8,560 bases of DNA from Devosiaceae bacterium (GCA_021648375.1 JAKISW010000059.1:1-8560); one strand, 5' to 3'; shown: positions 1 through 6,341, numbered from the stretch's first letter. Made by a program: numbers and translations. Notes: a model not told the origin generated them from the sequence alone.

Positions 1-1109
1 TTGTAACCGGCATCAGCCATCAGGGCTTTTGCGCCTTCAGGATCAAATGGCAGTGCAGCACGATTTTGATAATATTCACCATATCCGGGGAAATCATAGG
101 TCCCCGCTTCGGTCAAGCCGTTCCAGATTTTGTCAGCCATCAATTCCCGGTCCAACGACAGTGCCATGGCTTTACGAATTCGACTATCGGCAGCTACGTT
201 GCCCTCTTTCCACTGACGGAAAGTGATCATATGGATGTTTTCAACTCTAACGGCACGAATTTCAGTGGCGTCATCATTGTCGATCGGACCAGTCTGATCG
301 GGTGGCAGCGATGTTACGATGTCATACTCACCGGTCAGCAACCCAGCAATCCTGGACGAGGTTTCTGGAACCTCAAGGAAAGTGATGCTTTTGAGAGGAG
401 GTTTTTCACCCCAGTAATCGTCAAATGCTTCAAGCGTAATGGATTCGCCAGTAACACGGCCAGCCCACATGTATGGACCTGTACCGATTGGATCACGGCC
501 AAATGCTTCTTTACCCACACTCTCGTAGTAAGCCTGCGGATAGATATTGCCCATAGCTGTCGCCATGCGCGCCAGAAGCGCTGGATCGGGGTTTTTAGTA
601 GTGACCCGAACGATCTTGTCATCAATCGCCACCACACTGGCGATTGTTCCTGATGCAGCAAACGGCTCGGTGCCATCGCCATAGGTATTGTTGATTGAGA
701 ATGCCACGTCTTGAGTGGTCATCGTAGTGCCATCGTGGAACTTCACACCTTCACGGATGGTAAAGTCCCATTCGGTTGGCGTCACCTGCACCCAGGATTC
801 TGCCAGGCCGGGCACAAGTTCAGCCCCGCTGCCATCGGGATTGGATAGGAAATCACGCCATACCAGCCTGTCATAGATCGAATAAATGACGCGCGCACCA
901 AAATTGTTGGTCGCTGTCGGACCGTGCGACGCCCAGGTTCCCGGCATCGCGATTTTAAGGTTCGTGCGACCGTCCTGTTCTGCAATTGCAGCGCCAGCTC
1001 CAAGCGAAAGCGTCATGGCAGCGGCAGCCAACATGGCTTTGACTGTCCTTAGGACACCTCCCGTATAAAATTTTCTCTTACCTGGTAAGAGTGTCGAAAA
1101 TATTTTCAT
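1..1109 (-). CDS. ABC transporter substrate-binding protein, peptide/nickel family (SBP_bac_5), C-terminus beyond the left edge
   Basis: This is a periplasmic solute-binding protein of the DppA/OppA type (SBP_bac_5), which captures peptides or similar solutes and delivers them to an inner-membrane ABC permease. The frame is open from ATG at 1109 to the left edge, giving 369 codons of an expected 510-540. A Shine-Dalgarno AGGGAG lies just upstream (about 1117-1122). The N-terminus is a Sec signal peptide: a basic n-region (GKRKF, then RTVK), a hydrophobic stretch at residues 26-42, and likely cleavage after AIA (residue 43). Family landmarks follow: IYDRLVW (78-84), LVPGLAESW (98-106), FTIREGVKFHDGT (116-128), then PIGTGPY and the FDDYWGEKP segment. 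Permease and ATPase genes would be expected beyond the left edge. The HypT-like LysR gene lies upstream on the same strand with a LysR-box-like palindrome between them, suggesting regulation by it. The substrate cannot be read from the sequence. Confidence 0.93.
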   Translation of the reverse strand, partial: MKIFSTLLPGKRKFYTGGVLRTVKAMLAAAAMTLSLGAGAAIAEQDGRTNLKIAMPGTWASHGPTATNNFGARVIYSIYDRLVWRDFLSNPDGSGAELVPGLAESWVQVTPTEWDFTIREGVKFHDGTTMTTQDVAFSINNTYGDGTEPFAASGTIASVVAIDDKIVRVTTKNPDPALLARMATAMGNIYPQAYYESVGKEAFGRDPIGTGPYMWAGRVTGESITLEAFDDYWGEKPPLKSITFLEVPETSSRIAGLLTGEYDIVTSLPPDQTGPIDNDDATEIRAVRVENIHMITFRQWKEGNVAADSRIRKAMALSLDRELMADKIWNGLTEAGTYDFPGYGEYYQNRAALPFDPEGAKALMADAGY

Positions 1110-1398
1110 TTTTTATCTCCCTTTTTCATTAGGTTTTTTTGTAATCGGCTTCTCACTTGCGAGTGACCGGCATCGACCAAAAACCAAGGTGCCGAGCTTT
1201 ATTCAAACTCGCACCGGATATCCTCCCAGATATCTTGTCTGCAAACGTTGGGAGCATTGGAGGACAAAGTCCAATACCATTTTCGAGAACGCTCATGCAA
1301 ATATTGCATCATCAGATCCGATTTTTCAAACCGCTTATCAGATTGCCGCCACGTAATTCAAAAATATGGCACATAATTCAAAAGCATGAATTGGGGTC
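1110..1398. other. Intergenic leader between the LysR gene and the binding-protein gene
   Basis: No gene is supported here. Besides the palindrome at 1295-1309, the stretch has several inverted repeats that could fold in a 5' leader of the binding-protein transcript: ATTGGA/TCCAAT (1256-1261 and 1270-1275), CTCCCA/TGGGAG (1223-1228 and 1249-1254), TCACT/AGTGA (1153-1157 and 1162-1166), and two GATATC copies 12 bp apart (1217 and 1229). None is followed by a convincing T-tract, so I do not call a terminator or a known riboswitch. Confidence 0.4.
1295..1309. promoter_or_regulatory. LysR-box-like perfect palindrome upstream of the binding-protein gene
   Basis: ATGCAA (1295-1300), spacer ATA, then TTGCAT (1304-1309) form a perfect 6-3-6 inverted repeat. 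The inner TGCAAATATTGCA fits the T-N11-A pattern of LysR-type operators. It lies about 186 bp upstream of the binding-protein ATG and about 90 bp downstream of the LysR stop codon. Read on the minus strand, TTGCAT could also serve as a -35, with a weak TATTGG (1271-1276) 18 bp further on. The regulator assignment is inference. Confidence 0.5.
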
Positions 1399-2347
1399 AG
1401 GTGCTATGATGCTCTGGTTCACGGCAGGCTTTTTCAATTAGCTTTTCCTGCTCCTGTAGAACTTTCCAGAATTTGGAGACCCGTGGCTCATTATTATTCA
1501 GGCTGCGGAAAATCCTTATTTCTACAAGAATATCGTCAGCGCGCTCTGCTGCCCTCACAAGCTGTCCCGTTTCCAGTTCATTTGCCACCAGCGTGCGGGG
1601 CAACCAAGCCATACCAAACCCTTCAATCGCCATAGCTTTCAGGGTAGTTCCCGTCGAAGAATCATAAACTGATTTAAAGTCTAGATCGCCAAATTTGGTA
1701 TCCATATGATATTTAATCGGCCATGGAGAATTCTCGGGAAATGTATGAAGACATGAAATTGGTTCAGTCTGTTTGCCCGGCAACCACCAGCGCGGGCCAC
1801 CGTTTTTGTTGGTGCTGCACACAGGCACCAAAGATTCGTTACCTAACAGTAACGAAGTAAACAGGGCTTCATCCTGTCGCATCTCGATACGTCGGTCCAG
1901 ATAACCAATGAAAAAGTCGACGTAATTATTCTCCAAAGCAGAAAAGTGGCTGGAAAACCCCACATACTCGGTATTGACCACAAACTGGTCGGCATCAATG
2001 AAAGGTTTAAGGCTTCGAAGCCAGACCGGCATAAATATCTGAGCAATAGTGCCGAGCGTTGAAAACCTGATTTTTTCTTTCTCCTGCATCATCTGCGTCT
2101 GGACATCTATCTTTCCAGCCTCGATGATATCAACAATTTCGCGCGCAACCGGCAAAAACAGCCGGCCCGATACGGTCAATTGCGAAGGGTGGCAGGTTCG
2201 GTCTATCAGAGGAGCATTTAACCATGCTTCGAGAGCCTGAATGCGCCGGCTGAACGCCGGTTGTGAGACATTGCGCTGTAGAGCCGCCTGGCGAAAGTTC
2301 CCCAGATCGCTTAACGCAAGGAAGTCTTCGAGCCATTTGGTTTCCAT
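1397..2347 (-). CDS. LysR-type transcriptional regulator, HypT/YjiE-like
   Basis: This is a cytoplasmic DNA-binding regulator of 316 residues, normal for the LysR family. I chose ATG at 2347 because the protein then begins METKWLEDFLAL, as in E. coli HypT (IETKWLYDFLTL), and an AAGGG lies about 9 bp upstream. Longer starts would add a non-homologous N-terminus. The winged helix-turn-helix covers roughly residues 1-60 (NFRQAALQRNVSQPAFSRR, then IQALE). The C-terminal effector domain has the HypT-like stretch AMAIEGFGMAWLPR and ends SKFWKVLQEQEKLIE. E. coli HypT is a hypochlorite-responsive regulator activated by methionine oxidation; whether this protein senses oxidants cannot be seen here. 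The gene sits upstream of, and on the same strand as, the transporter binding-protein gene, whose control region has a LysR-box-like site. An ATGCAA half-site (2410-2415) also lies about 65 bp upstream of its own start, so autoregulation is possible. Confidence 0.92.
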   Translation of the reverse strand: METKWLEDFLALSDLGNFRQAALQRNVSQPAFSRRIQALEAWLNAPLIDRTCHPSQLTVSGRLFLPVAREIVDIIEAGKIDVQTQMMQEKEKIRFSTLGTIAQIFMPVWLRSLKPFIDADQFVVNTEYVGFSSHFSALENNYVDFFIGYLDRRIEMRQDEALFTSLLLGNESLVPVCSTNKNGGPRWWLPGKQTEPISCLHTFPENSPWPIKYHMDTKFGDLDFKSVYDSSTGTTLKAMAIEGFGMAWLPRTLVANELETGQLVRAAERADDILVEIRIFRSLNNNEPRVSKFWKVLQEQEKLIEKACREPEHHST

Positions 2348-2392
2348 TGCATTTTCCCTTGATCTTATACAAGCATAGACGGATAGCATCTG

Positions 2393-2404
2393 TGCGTCCA
2401 CGCA
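2393..2404. promoter_or_regulatory. Palindrome upstream of the HypT-like lysR gene
   Basis: TGCGT-CC-ACGCA is a perfect 5-2-5 inverted repeat centred about 51 bp upstream of the start codon, next to an ATGCAA half-site at 2410-2415 that matches half of the palindrome at 1295-1309. It could be an autoregulatory site. There is no direct evidence of binding. Confidence 0.25.
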
Positions 2405-2487
2405 TGGCAATGCAAGACTTGTCTCGCAGTGATTTGACTTTCAACTTAGATGGGATACGGCAGCTAACCGCAGTCTGTAGGTTTTCC

Positions 2488-2552
2488 AGTATAACAAAAT
2501 CATTGTGAATTTTTATCAATGTACCTGCTCTCAAATCAAGTACCTGCTCTCA
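2488..2552 (-). promoter_or_regulatory. Candidate promoter of the HypT-like lysR gene, with a 13-bp direct repeat upstream
   Basis: Read on the minus strand, TTGATA (2519-2514) and TATACT (2493-2488) resemble -35 and -10 boxes, but the spacing is long (20 bp, or 19 to TTATAC). Immediately upstream of the -35 lie two exact copies of TGAGAGCAGGTAC (plus-strand positions 2521-2533 and 2540-2552) with a 19-bp period, close to two helical turns. That is a common position for an activator. The interval 2348-2585 contains no gene I can support. Confidence 0.3.
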
Positions 2553-2585
2553 GATACTGCGCACAACCGCCGCCTACGACGGCAC

Positions 2586-3476
2586 TCAGATGCTGTCTTT
2601 TTGTTTTGGTTGAAAGGGGCGTTGACCCTGTAACAGGTCAGAGTTCTCGGCGAATATCTCACCAAGGAAATCGATTACAGCACGTACACGAGGAGCCCTT
2701 GCCATCGAGACATGGGATTCGGCCCAGACAATCTGCGAGGCGATCGGATTAGACAACACCCGGCGCAGTGACGGATCACTGTCCCCAACGAAGCAATCCA
2801 GTATCCCGATTCCGATGCCGGCACGGGTCAGGGCCAGGATATGGCCCTCGGAATTTCCGCGCGCTGCAATACGACCGCGTGGAAAGAGGTCGCGTTGCAT
2901 TTTGGAAAACGCCGTCCCATCATTTTCACGCGGCAGAGCGATCAGGGGTGGTGCCTCGCCTAACTCCAATCCTACCGCCGCATAGGCAGCCTGTGCCACC
3001 TGTCCGAGCTTGCGGCCAACCGAATCCGGGTGGGTCGGTTCCCGGTTCCGCAGGGCAATATCAGCTTCGCGCCGCGACAGGTCGAGCAATTCGAGGTTGG
3101 AGGAAAACGTTATTTCCAGCCCCGGATGCCGGGCCAGCAGCTGCGGCAATCGTACAATGATGAGCGCGTCAAAGATTGCATCTAGGCCAGTCAGACGCAG
3201 CGGACCTTCAACGTTTTTGTCACTGCCTTCGATCTGATGGGAGAGCGAAAGGGCGGTAAGTTCCATAGTTTGGGCATGGGAAAGCGCCTTGTGGCCCGCA
3301 TGGGTCGGCAGATATCCGGTGCCGGTCCGCTCGAACAGACGCGCTCCGAGATCGGCCTCGATTGCCAATATCCGCCGACCGACCGTCGTCGCGTCCACCA
3401 TCAATAGGCGTGCGGCGGCGGCGAGCGTACCTGCGCGGCCCACGGCCAGCACAAATTTCAGATCGTCCCAACTCAT
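2586..3476 (-). CDS. LysR-type transcriptional regulator, divergent from a GNAT gene
   Basis: This is a 296-residue LysR-type regulator. I chose ATG at 3476 so the protein begins MSWDDLKFVLAVGRAGTLAA, the standard family start. Upstream in-frame codons read low-complexity, non-homologous sequence. No strong Shine-Dalgarno is visible before this ATG. The winged helix-turn-helix occupies about residues 1-60 (AAAARLLMVDATTVGRRILAI, then EADLGARLFER). The LysR substrate-binding domain runs from about residue 85 to 280 and includes the family-typical stretches GPLRLTG, READIALR and GIGIGILDCFVG. The gene is divergent from the acetyltransferase across 178 bp, the usual arrangement in which a LysR protein controls its neighbour and itself. 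The effector is unknown. The gene lies in the same direction as, and upstream of, the HypT-like regulator, with about 240 bp between them, so co-transcription is unlikely. Confidence 0.92.
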   Translation of the reverse strand: MSWDDLKFVLAVGRAGTLAAAARLLMVDATTVGRRILAIEADLGARLFERTGTGYLPTHAGHKALSHAQTMELTALSLSHQIEGSDKNVEGPLRLTGLDAIFDALIIVRLPQLLARHPGLEITFSSNLELLDLSRREADIALRNREPTHPDSVGRKLGQVAQAAYAAVGLELGEAPPLIALPRENDGTAFSKMQRDLFPRGRIAARGNSEGHILALTRAGIGIGILDCFVGDSDPSLRRVLSNPIASQIVWAESHVSMARAPRVRAVIDFLGEIFAENSDLLQGQRPFQPKQKDSI

Positions 3477-3477
3477 G

Positions 3478-3525
3478 CTGCATTTATGCAGATTTAAGCT
3501 GCAAACTAAAGCATTTTCTTGCAGC
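3478..3525. promoter_or_regulatory. Operator-like cluster of CTGCA half-sites between lysR and the GNAT gene
   Basis: Two perfect inverted repeats lie side by side. CTGCAT-TT-ATGCAG covers 3478-3491. GCTGCAA (3498-3504) pairs with TTGCAGC (3519-3525). Together they place CTGCA/TGCAG half-sites at 3478, 3487, 3499 and 3520, in alternating orientation. The first palindrome begins 2 bp upstream of the LysR ATG, so a bound protein would block translation initiation or early transcription. The remaining gap to 3654 must hold the acetyltransferase promoter, for which I see no convincing boxes. Confidence 0.45.
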
Positions 3526-3654
3526 CTGAATTCTGACAACCTCAATCTGTGAGGGTGGCTGAGCGCCCAGCGAAGGGTTACCTGCCCTGCTTGCGGGCTG
3601 TATCGCACGGCGAATTCATGGGCAAATTTAAGTTTGAAACACGAGGATAAAACA

Positions 3655-4239
3655 ATGCAAAATCAAAGAGCTGTAACAGCAGATCCAAAAGACAACTCCA
3701 GAGCAATCGCATGCCTGGTCACCGCTTTTGCCAGCGATCCTTTCATCCGCTGGATGTTTCCGGATACCAGGCAGTACCTAAAATATTTTCCCATGGTGCT
3801 AAAGCATTTTGCAGGTGGTGCGATTGAAAACGGCTCTGCCTATCGCTCTGAAGATTTCAGGGCTGCCGCCTTTTGGCTGCCGCCGGGGATAAGTCCGGAC
3901 GAAGAAGCACTAGGAGAGGTCATGCAAGAGGGCGTGGCGGCAGCGCTGCAACCAGAGGTGTTCGGCGTGCTGGAGCAGGTTGGCGAAGGGCATCCGCAAG
4001 AGGCGCACTGGTATTTGCCCGCTATGGGTGTGGACCCGATTTGTCAGGGTCAAGGTTACGGGTCTGCGCTTTTGGCTCAGAGCCTTCAGCCCTGCGATCT
4101 TGGACATGTCGCCGCCTACCTCGAATCCACAAATCCCGCCAACATACCGCTTTACGAACGGTATGGCTTTGAAGTCATTGGCGAGATTCAAGCCGGAACT
4201 TCGCCGGTGATCACGCGTATGCTGCGTGCTGCGCGATAG
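3655..4239 (+). CDS. GNAT family N-acetyltransferase
   Basis: This is a 194-residue cytoplasmic acetyltransferase of the Gcn5-related family, transferring acetyl from acetyl-CoA to an amine substrate that cannot be deduced here. ATG at 3655 is chosen because an AGGA lies about 9 bp upstream; an in-frame TTG 21 bp earlier has no ribosome binding site. The acetyl-CoA pyrophosphate-binding motif Q/RxxGxG/A is visible as QGQGYGSALL at residues 131-140. The closing β-strand/helix motif follows as NIPLYERYGFEVIGE (163-177). The N-terminal part (AFASDPFIRWMFPD, then AAFWLPPG) is typical of GNAT proteins in this size class. The gene is divergent from a LysR regulator and probably controlled by it (inference from position and the half-sites in the gap). 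It is followed by a strong hairpin and appears monocistronic. Confidence 0.92.
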   Translation: MQNQRAVTADPKDNSRAIACLVTAFASDPFIRWMFPDTRQYLKYFPMVLKHFAGGAIENGSAYRSEDFRAAAFWLPPGISPDEEALGEVMQEGVAAALQPEVFGVLEQVGEGHPQEAHWYLPAMGVDPICQGQGYGSALLAQSLQPCDLGHVAAYLESTNPANIPLYERYGFEVIGEIQAGTSPVITRMLRAAR

Positions 4240-4263
4240 ACCTAGGTGGGACCTGGAGACCCT

Positions 4264-4305
4264 TAAAGCGTGTCGCATTCAATAGTATTCACGCGACACG
4301 CTTTA
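4264..4305 (+). terminator. Perfect 13-bp hairpin after the GNAT gene
   Basis: TAAAGCGTGTCGC (4264-4276) is perfectly complementary to GCGACACGCTTTA (4293-4305) around a 16-nt loop. It starts 25 bp after the acetyltransferase stop and is followed by a T-rich run (TCTATTTATT), so termination is likely. The arm sequence also resembles an intergenic palindrome I recall from Hyphomicrobiales genomes, so it may be one piece of a dispersed element together with 4330-4381. Confidence 0.65.
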
Positions 4306-4329
4306 TCTATTTATTCGCCAAATCTTTTA

Positions 4330-4381
4330 TCCCAAAACCGGTGTCCACCCACGGGTCAGGCCCGAGGACATGCTTTTGGGA
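4330..4381. repeat. Long interrupted palindrome (REP/RIME-like intergenic element)
   Basis: Three nested pairs of arms share one centre: TCCCAAAA/TTTTGGGA (4330-4337 and 4374-4381), TGTCC/GGACA (4342-4346 and 4366-4370), and CGGG/CCCG (4352-4355 and 4361-4364), closing on a TCAGG loop. The layout suits a dispersed extragenic repeat rather than a coding region. The same TCAGG loop recurs in the palindrome at 7278-7296. Confidence 0.55.
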
Positions 4382-4499
4382 GACACAAGGGGGAAGAGTT
4401 TGAACCCCGTCCGCCAAGCAACCGAAGAGGCCGCCAGCCAACAATTTGGCTGATCCCGCGAAGGCGTGAGCGAAGCGAATTGTCGCGAGCGATATAAAG
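4382..4499. other. Non-coding stretch downstream of tRNA-Ser
   Basis: No gene is supported. It contains a hairpin CAGCCAA-CAAT-TTGGCTG (4435-4452), 48 bp past the tRNA 3' end. It has no following T-tract on the minus strand, so it is at best a weak terminator or processing signal for the tRNA transcript. A GCGAAG motif occurs twice between 4458 and 4478. Confidence 0.35.
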
Positions 4500-4589
4500 T
4501 GGCAGAGAGGATGGGATTCGAACCCACGAGACGATTCCTCGCCTACACCCTTAGCAGGGGCGCGCCTTCAGCCACTCGGCCACCTCTCC
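4500..4589 (-). tRNA. tRNA-Ser (anticodon GCT)
   Basis: The reverse complement begins GGAGAGGTGGCCGAGTGG and folds as a class II tRNA. The acceptor stem pairs GGAGAGG with CCTCTCT (one G-U at position 1-72). The D arm contains GAGTGGCTGAAGG. The anticodon loop CTGCTAA gives anticodon GCT, reading AGC/AGU serine codons. A long variable arm (around TAGGCGAGGAATCGTCTCG) is the hallmark of tRNA-Ser, and the T arm contains GGGTTCGAATCCC. The discriminator is G73 and the CCA end is encoded (4502-4500). It stands alone, with no neighbouring RNA genes. Confidence 0.97.
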
Positions 4590-4596
4590 AAGGATG

Positions 4597-4626
4597 TGAA
4601 TACTGGTTTCATAGCGACAAAAGCAA
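4597..4626 (-). promoter_or_regulatory. Candidate promoter of tRNA-Ser
   Basis: On the minus strand TTGCTT (4626-4621) and TATTCA (4602-4597) are separated by 18 bp, with the -10 ending 7 bp before the mature tRNA 5' end. The -35 overlaps a short stem AAAAGC-AAGT-GCTTTT (4619-4634) that, read on the plus strand, runs into Ts. Upstream lies a T7A8 tract (4687-4701) that may bend DNA. Confidence 0.4.
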
Positions 4627-4857
4627 GTGCTTTTTTTCAAGTCCCGCTTCAAAGCGATTTAACCGCTATAGAATACCAAGACTGGATTTTTTTAAAAAAA
4701 AGGTCTCGCAAGCAACTTTAAATAAATTTGACTATCTTCAATACATAAAAACTATCTGATAAGCACATATAAACTATGTTAAAATTTTCCAGCGCCAATT
4801 TCTTAAATATTAACTCAACGATAATTGTCGTATATGACTTTGAACCAAAATTTAATA

Positions 4858-4901
4858 AATCAAGTTAAAACTTGGATATATTGAGCGTATAATACTTGAT
4901 T
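4858..4901 (+). promoter_or_regulatory. Candidate promoter of the DUF2147 gene flanked by inverted ACTTGATT sites
   Basis: TTAAAA (4865-4870) and a perfect TATAAT (4888-4893) are separated by 17 bp. AATCAAGT (4858-4865) and its exact complement ACTTGATT (4894-4901) flank the two boxes. A third copy, ACTTGGAT (4870-4877), makes CAAGT-TAAA-ACTTG a palindrome over the -35. A repressor bound here would cover the promoter. The transcript would start near 4900, giving a leader of about 70 nt to the TTG start at 4973. Confidence 0.5.
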
Positions 4902-4972
4902 AATTTGATGAACCATTGAACGATAAGCCAGTGATTTTCAAATTTGTACGGGGAGACTATCAGGGGGCTACA

Positions 4973-5506
4973 TTGCGGCAATTACAAAAGACAAAAATTC
5001 GAATTGGCTGGCACAGGCTTTGGTGCTGGTGCTTGCGTATAGTTTTTTTCATTCTGTTTACAGGCACCGCTGTGGCAGACAGCAATTTTTACGCACCAAA
5101 AGTTGTTGGAACATGGTACACAAAATCCCAATCGCAGGTAACCATTGAACCTTGCGATCAGGGATATTGCGGTGTTCTTACAGATGTTGTTATTCCTCAA
5201 TTTCTCATTGATAAATACGGAGATAATGTAGCGGCCATGGAGGGCAACTATATAGATGCGCTCAATAAAGACCCGGCATTAAGGGGCCGACCGGTTTTGG
5301 GCCTGCAAATCCTGGTTCTTAACTCAAATGTCGAAAAAAACAGGATTGAGGGAACGATCTATAACCCGGAAGACGGGGAAACCTATAACGGGTTCATGGA
5401 GCTGATTGATGATGATAATATCAGATTGTCGGGCTGTATATTATTCAACCTGATATGTCTGGGAGAAGACTGGATTCGGGTAACGCCAAGCACTGCTTCT
5501 AGGTAA
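4973..5506 (+). CDS. DUF2147 family secreted protein
   Basis: This is a small exported protein matching DUF2147, a family of periplasmic proteins of unknown function. I favour TTG at 4973 because AGGGGG (4962-4967) sits 5 bp upstream; an in-frame TTG at 4916 and GTG at 4931 lack a visible ribosome binding site, and no ATG is available. This gives 177 residues. A signal peptide follows: basic n-region, hydrophobic core IVFFILFTGTAVA (residues 23-35), cleavage after AVA. Family landmarks are VGTWYTKSQSQVTIEPC (45-61) followed by YCG, then DPALRGRPVLGLQIL, GTIYNPEDGETYNG and a closing LGEDWIRV. Cys61/Cys66 and two cysteines near the C-terminus could form disulfides in the periplasm. The gene stands alone, with an AT-rich upstream region and operator-like repeats. 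Its role is not known. Confidence 0.85.
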   Translation: MRQLQKTKIRIGWHRLWCWCLRIVFFILFTGTAVADSNFYAPKVVGTWYTKSQSQVTIEPCDQGYCGVLTDVVIPQFLIDKYGDNVAAMEGNYIDALNKDPALRGRPVLGLQILVLNSNVEKNRIEGTIYNPEDGETYNGFMELIDDDNIRLSGCILFNLICLGEDWIRVTPSTASR

Positions 5507-5561
5507 ATAAGTACCGCTTCGCATTAAAAAACCAGTGGTTATAACTTGATAAAGTATTCTG

Positions 5562-6215
5562 TTAAGCACCAAGCGCCAATCCGCGGCTGACTGCCGGACG
5601 GGCCAGAAGGCGTTCATACCAGTTTTTGACGTTTGGAAACTCATTCAAATCAATCCGTTGGCGCTCGTAAGAATTCGCCCACCCCACGCATGCCATATCG
5701 GCAATTGAATACTCACCACAAATATATTCCTTCCCCGCCAGCTGGCGATCCAAAACCCCATAAAGTCTTTTACTCTCATCACCATATCGCTTTATGGCAT
5801 AAGGGATTTTTTCCGGAGCAAACGCCGAAAAATGGTGCATCTGCCCAAGCATCGGGCCAAAGCCGCCCATTTGCCAAAACAGCCACTCATCCACCTGCAC
5901 CCGCTGACGCCAGTCTTTGGGGTAAAATCTTTTGAACTTCTCTCCCAGATATTTAAGAATTGCCCCGCTCTCAAAAACTGAAATCGGTTCACCGCCCGGA
6001 CCTTCTGGATCAACAATTGCCGGAATGCGGTTGTTGGGCGAAATTTTTAGGAAATCAGGCGCAAACTGCTCATCTTTATTGATGTCGATCATGTGAGTGT
6101 TATAGGGCAGTTCCAATTCTTCAAGCATTATTGAAACTTTGCGCCCGTTGGGCGTGTTCCAGTAATAAAGCTCAATGGGTTTAGTTTGGGCAACAGGGGG
6201 AGATGACGTGTTCAT
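5562..6215 (-). CDS. Glutathione S-transferase family protein, YfcG/YghU-like (disulfide-bond oxidoreductase)
   Basis: This is a cytoplasmic GST-fold protein of about 217 residues. The start is the ATG giving MNTSSPPVAQTKPIELYYW; an in-frame TTG 99 bp earlier only adds residues encoded by the promoter region. The thioredoxin-like N-domain begins IELYYWNTPNGRK. TPNG matches E. coli YfcG, where the Thr and Asn contact glutathione. Then come ISPNNRIPAIVD with the cis-Pro loop and FESGAILKYLGEKF. The all-helical C-domain contains EWLFWQMGGFGPMLGQ, IPYAIKRYG and YSIADMACVGW, all closely YfcG/YghU-like. E. coli YfcG and YghU reduce disulfides using glutathione rather than conjugating electrophiles. 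It is divergent from the TauE/SafE gene across about 126 bp and converges on the DUF2147 gene. Confidence 0.9.
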   Translation of the reverse strand: MNTSSPPVAQTKPIELYYWNTPNGRKVSIMLEELELPYNTHMIDINKDEQFAPDFLKISPNNRIPAIVDPEGPGGEPISVFESGAILKYLGEKFKRFYPKDWRQRVQVDEWLFWQMGGFGPMLGQMHHFSAFAPEKIPYAIKRYGDESKRLYGVLDRQLAGKEYICGEYSIADMACVGWANSYERQRIDLNEFPNVKNWYERLLARPAVSRGLALGA

Positions 6216-6251
6216 ATTCAATGCCTGCCTGTTCTGATAAAAAATTCTTTT

Positions 6252-6291
6252 AATTGAAACAATTGTATCGGTATATTGCGATCTTAAACAA
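6252..6291 (-). promoter_or_regulatory. Candidate promoter of the GST gene with an overlapping palindrome
   Basis: On the minus strand TTGTTT (6291-6286) and TACAAT (6267-6262) are 18 bp apart. AATTG-AAA-CAATT (6252-6264), a perfect 5-3-5 palindrome, overlaps the -10 and the likely start site, where a repressor could act. No clear plus-strand promoter for the divergent exporter gene is visible. Confidence 0.4.
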
Positions 6292-6341
6292 GTGCCAAAT
6301 TTTGTCATTTGCAAATATCACAAACACCATTCAGGAGAAAT

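Larger units (their letters stand above)
4590..4972. other. AT-rich intergenic region between tRNA-Ser and the DUF2147 gene
   Basis: About 380 bp without a supported gene, visibly more AT-rich than the coding DNA around it. It holds the tRNA promoter, the T7A8 tract at 4687-4701, and the promoter/operator-like block at 4858-4901. Plus-strand frames crossing the tRNA read AERMGFEPTR, a familiar artefact of antisense tRNA-Ser, so I call no gene there. Confidence 0.6.

Noticed and set aside
66..653. 195-residue plus-strand open frame
   Set aside because: It is antisense to the SBP_bac_5 gene, whose minus-strand frame is open throughout with clear family motifs.
1109..1129. Mini-ORF MKKGDKK overlapping the binding-protein start (ATGA)
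   Set aside because: Its body is the Shine-Dalgarno region itself and it has no ribosome binding site, so it is probably a chance frame.
4435..4452. Terminator for tRNA-Ser
   Set aside because: The CAGCCAA/TTGGCTG stem is sound but has no T-tract on the minus strand.
4327..4527. 66-residue minus-strand open frame
   Set aside because: It overlaps palindromic repeats and the 3' part of the tRNA, and has no family resemblance.
4466..4759. 97-residue plus-strand open frame starting MSEANC and containing AERMGFEPTR
   Set aside because: It is the antisense translation of tRNA-Ser, a well-known annotation artefact; the rest is AT-rich non-coding DNA.
4500..4972. Genomic island integrated at tRNA-Ser
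   Set aside because: The flank is AT-rich, but I see no integrase and no duplicated tRNA 3' end in the window.
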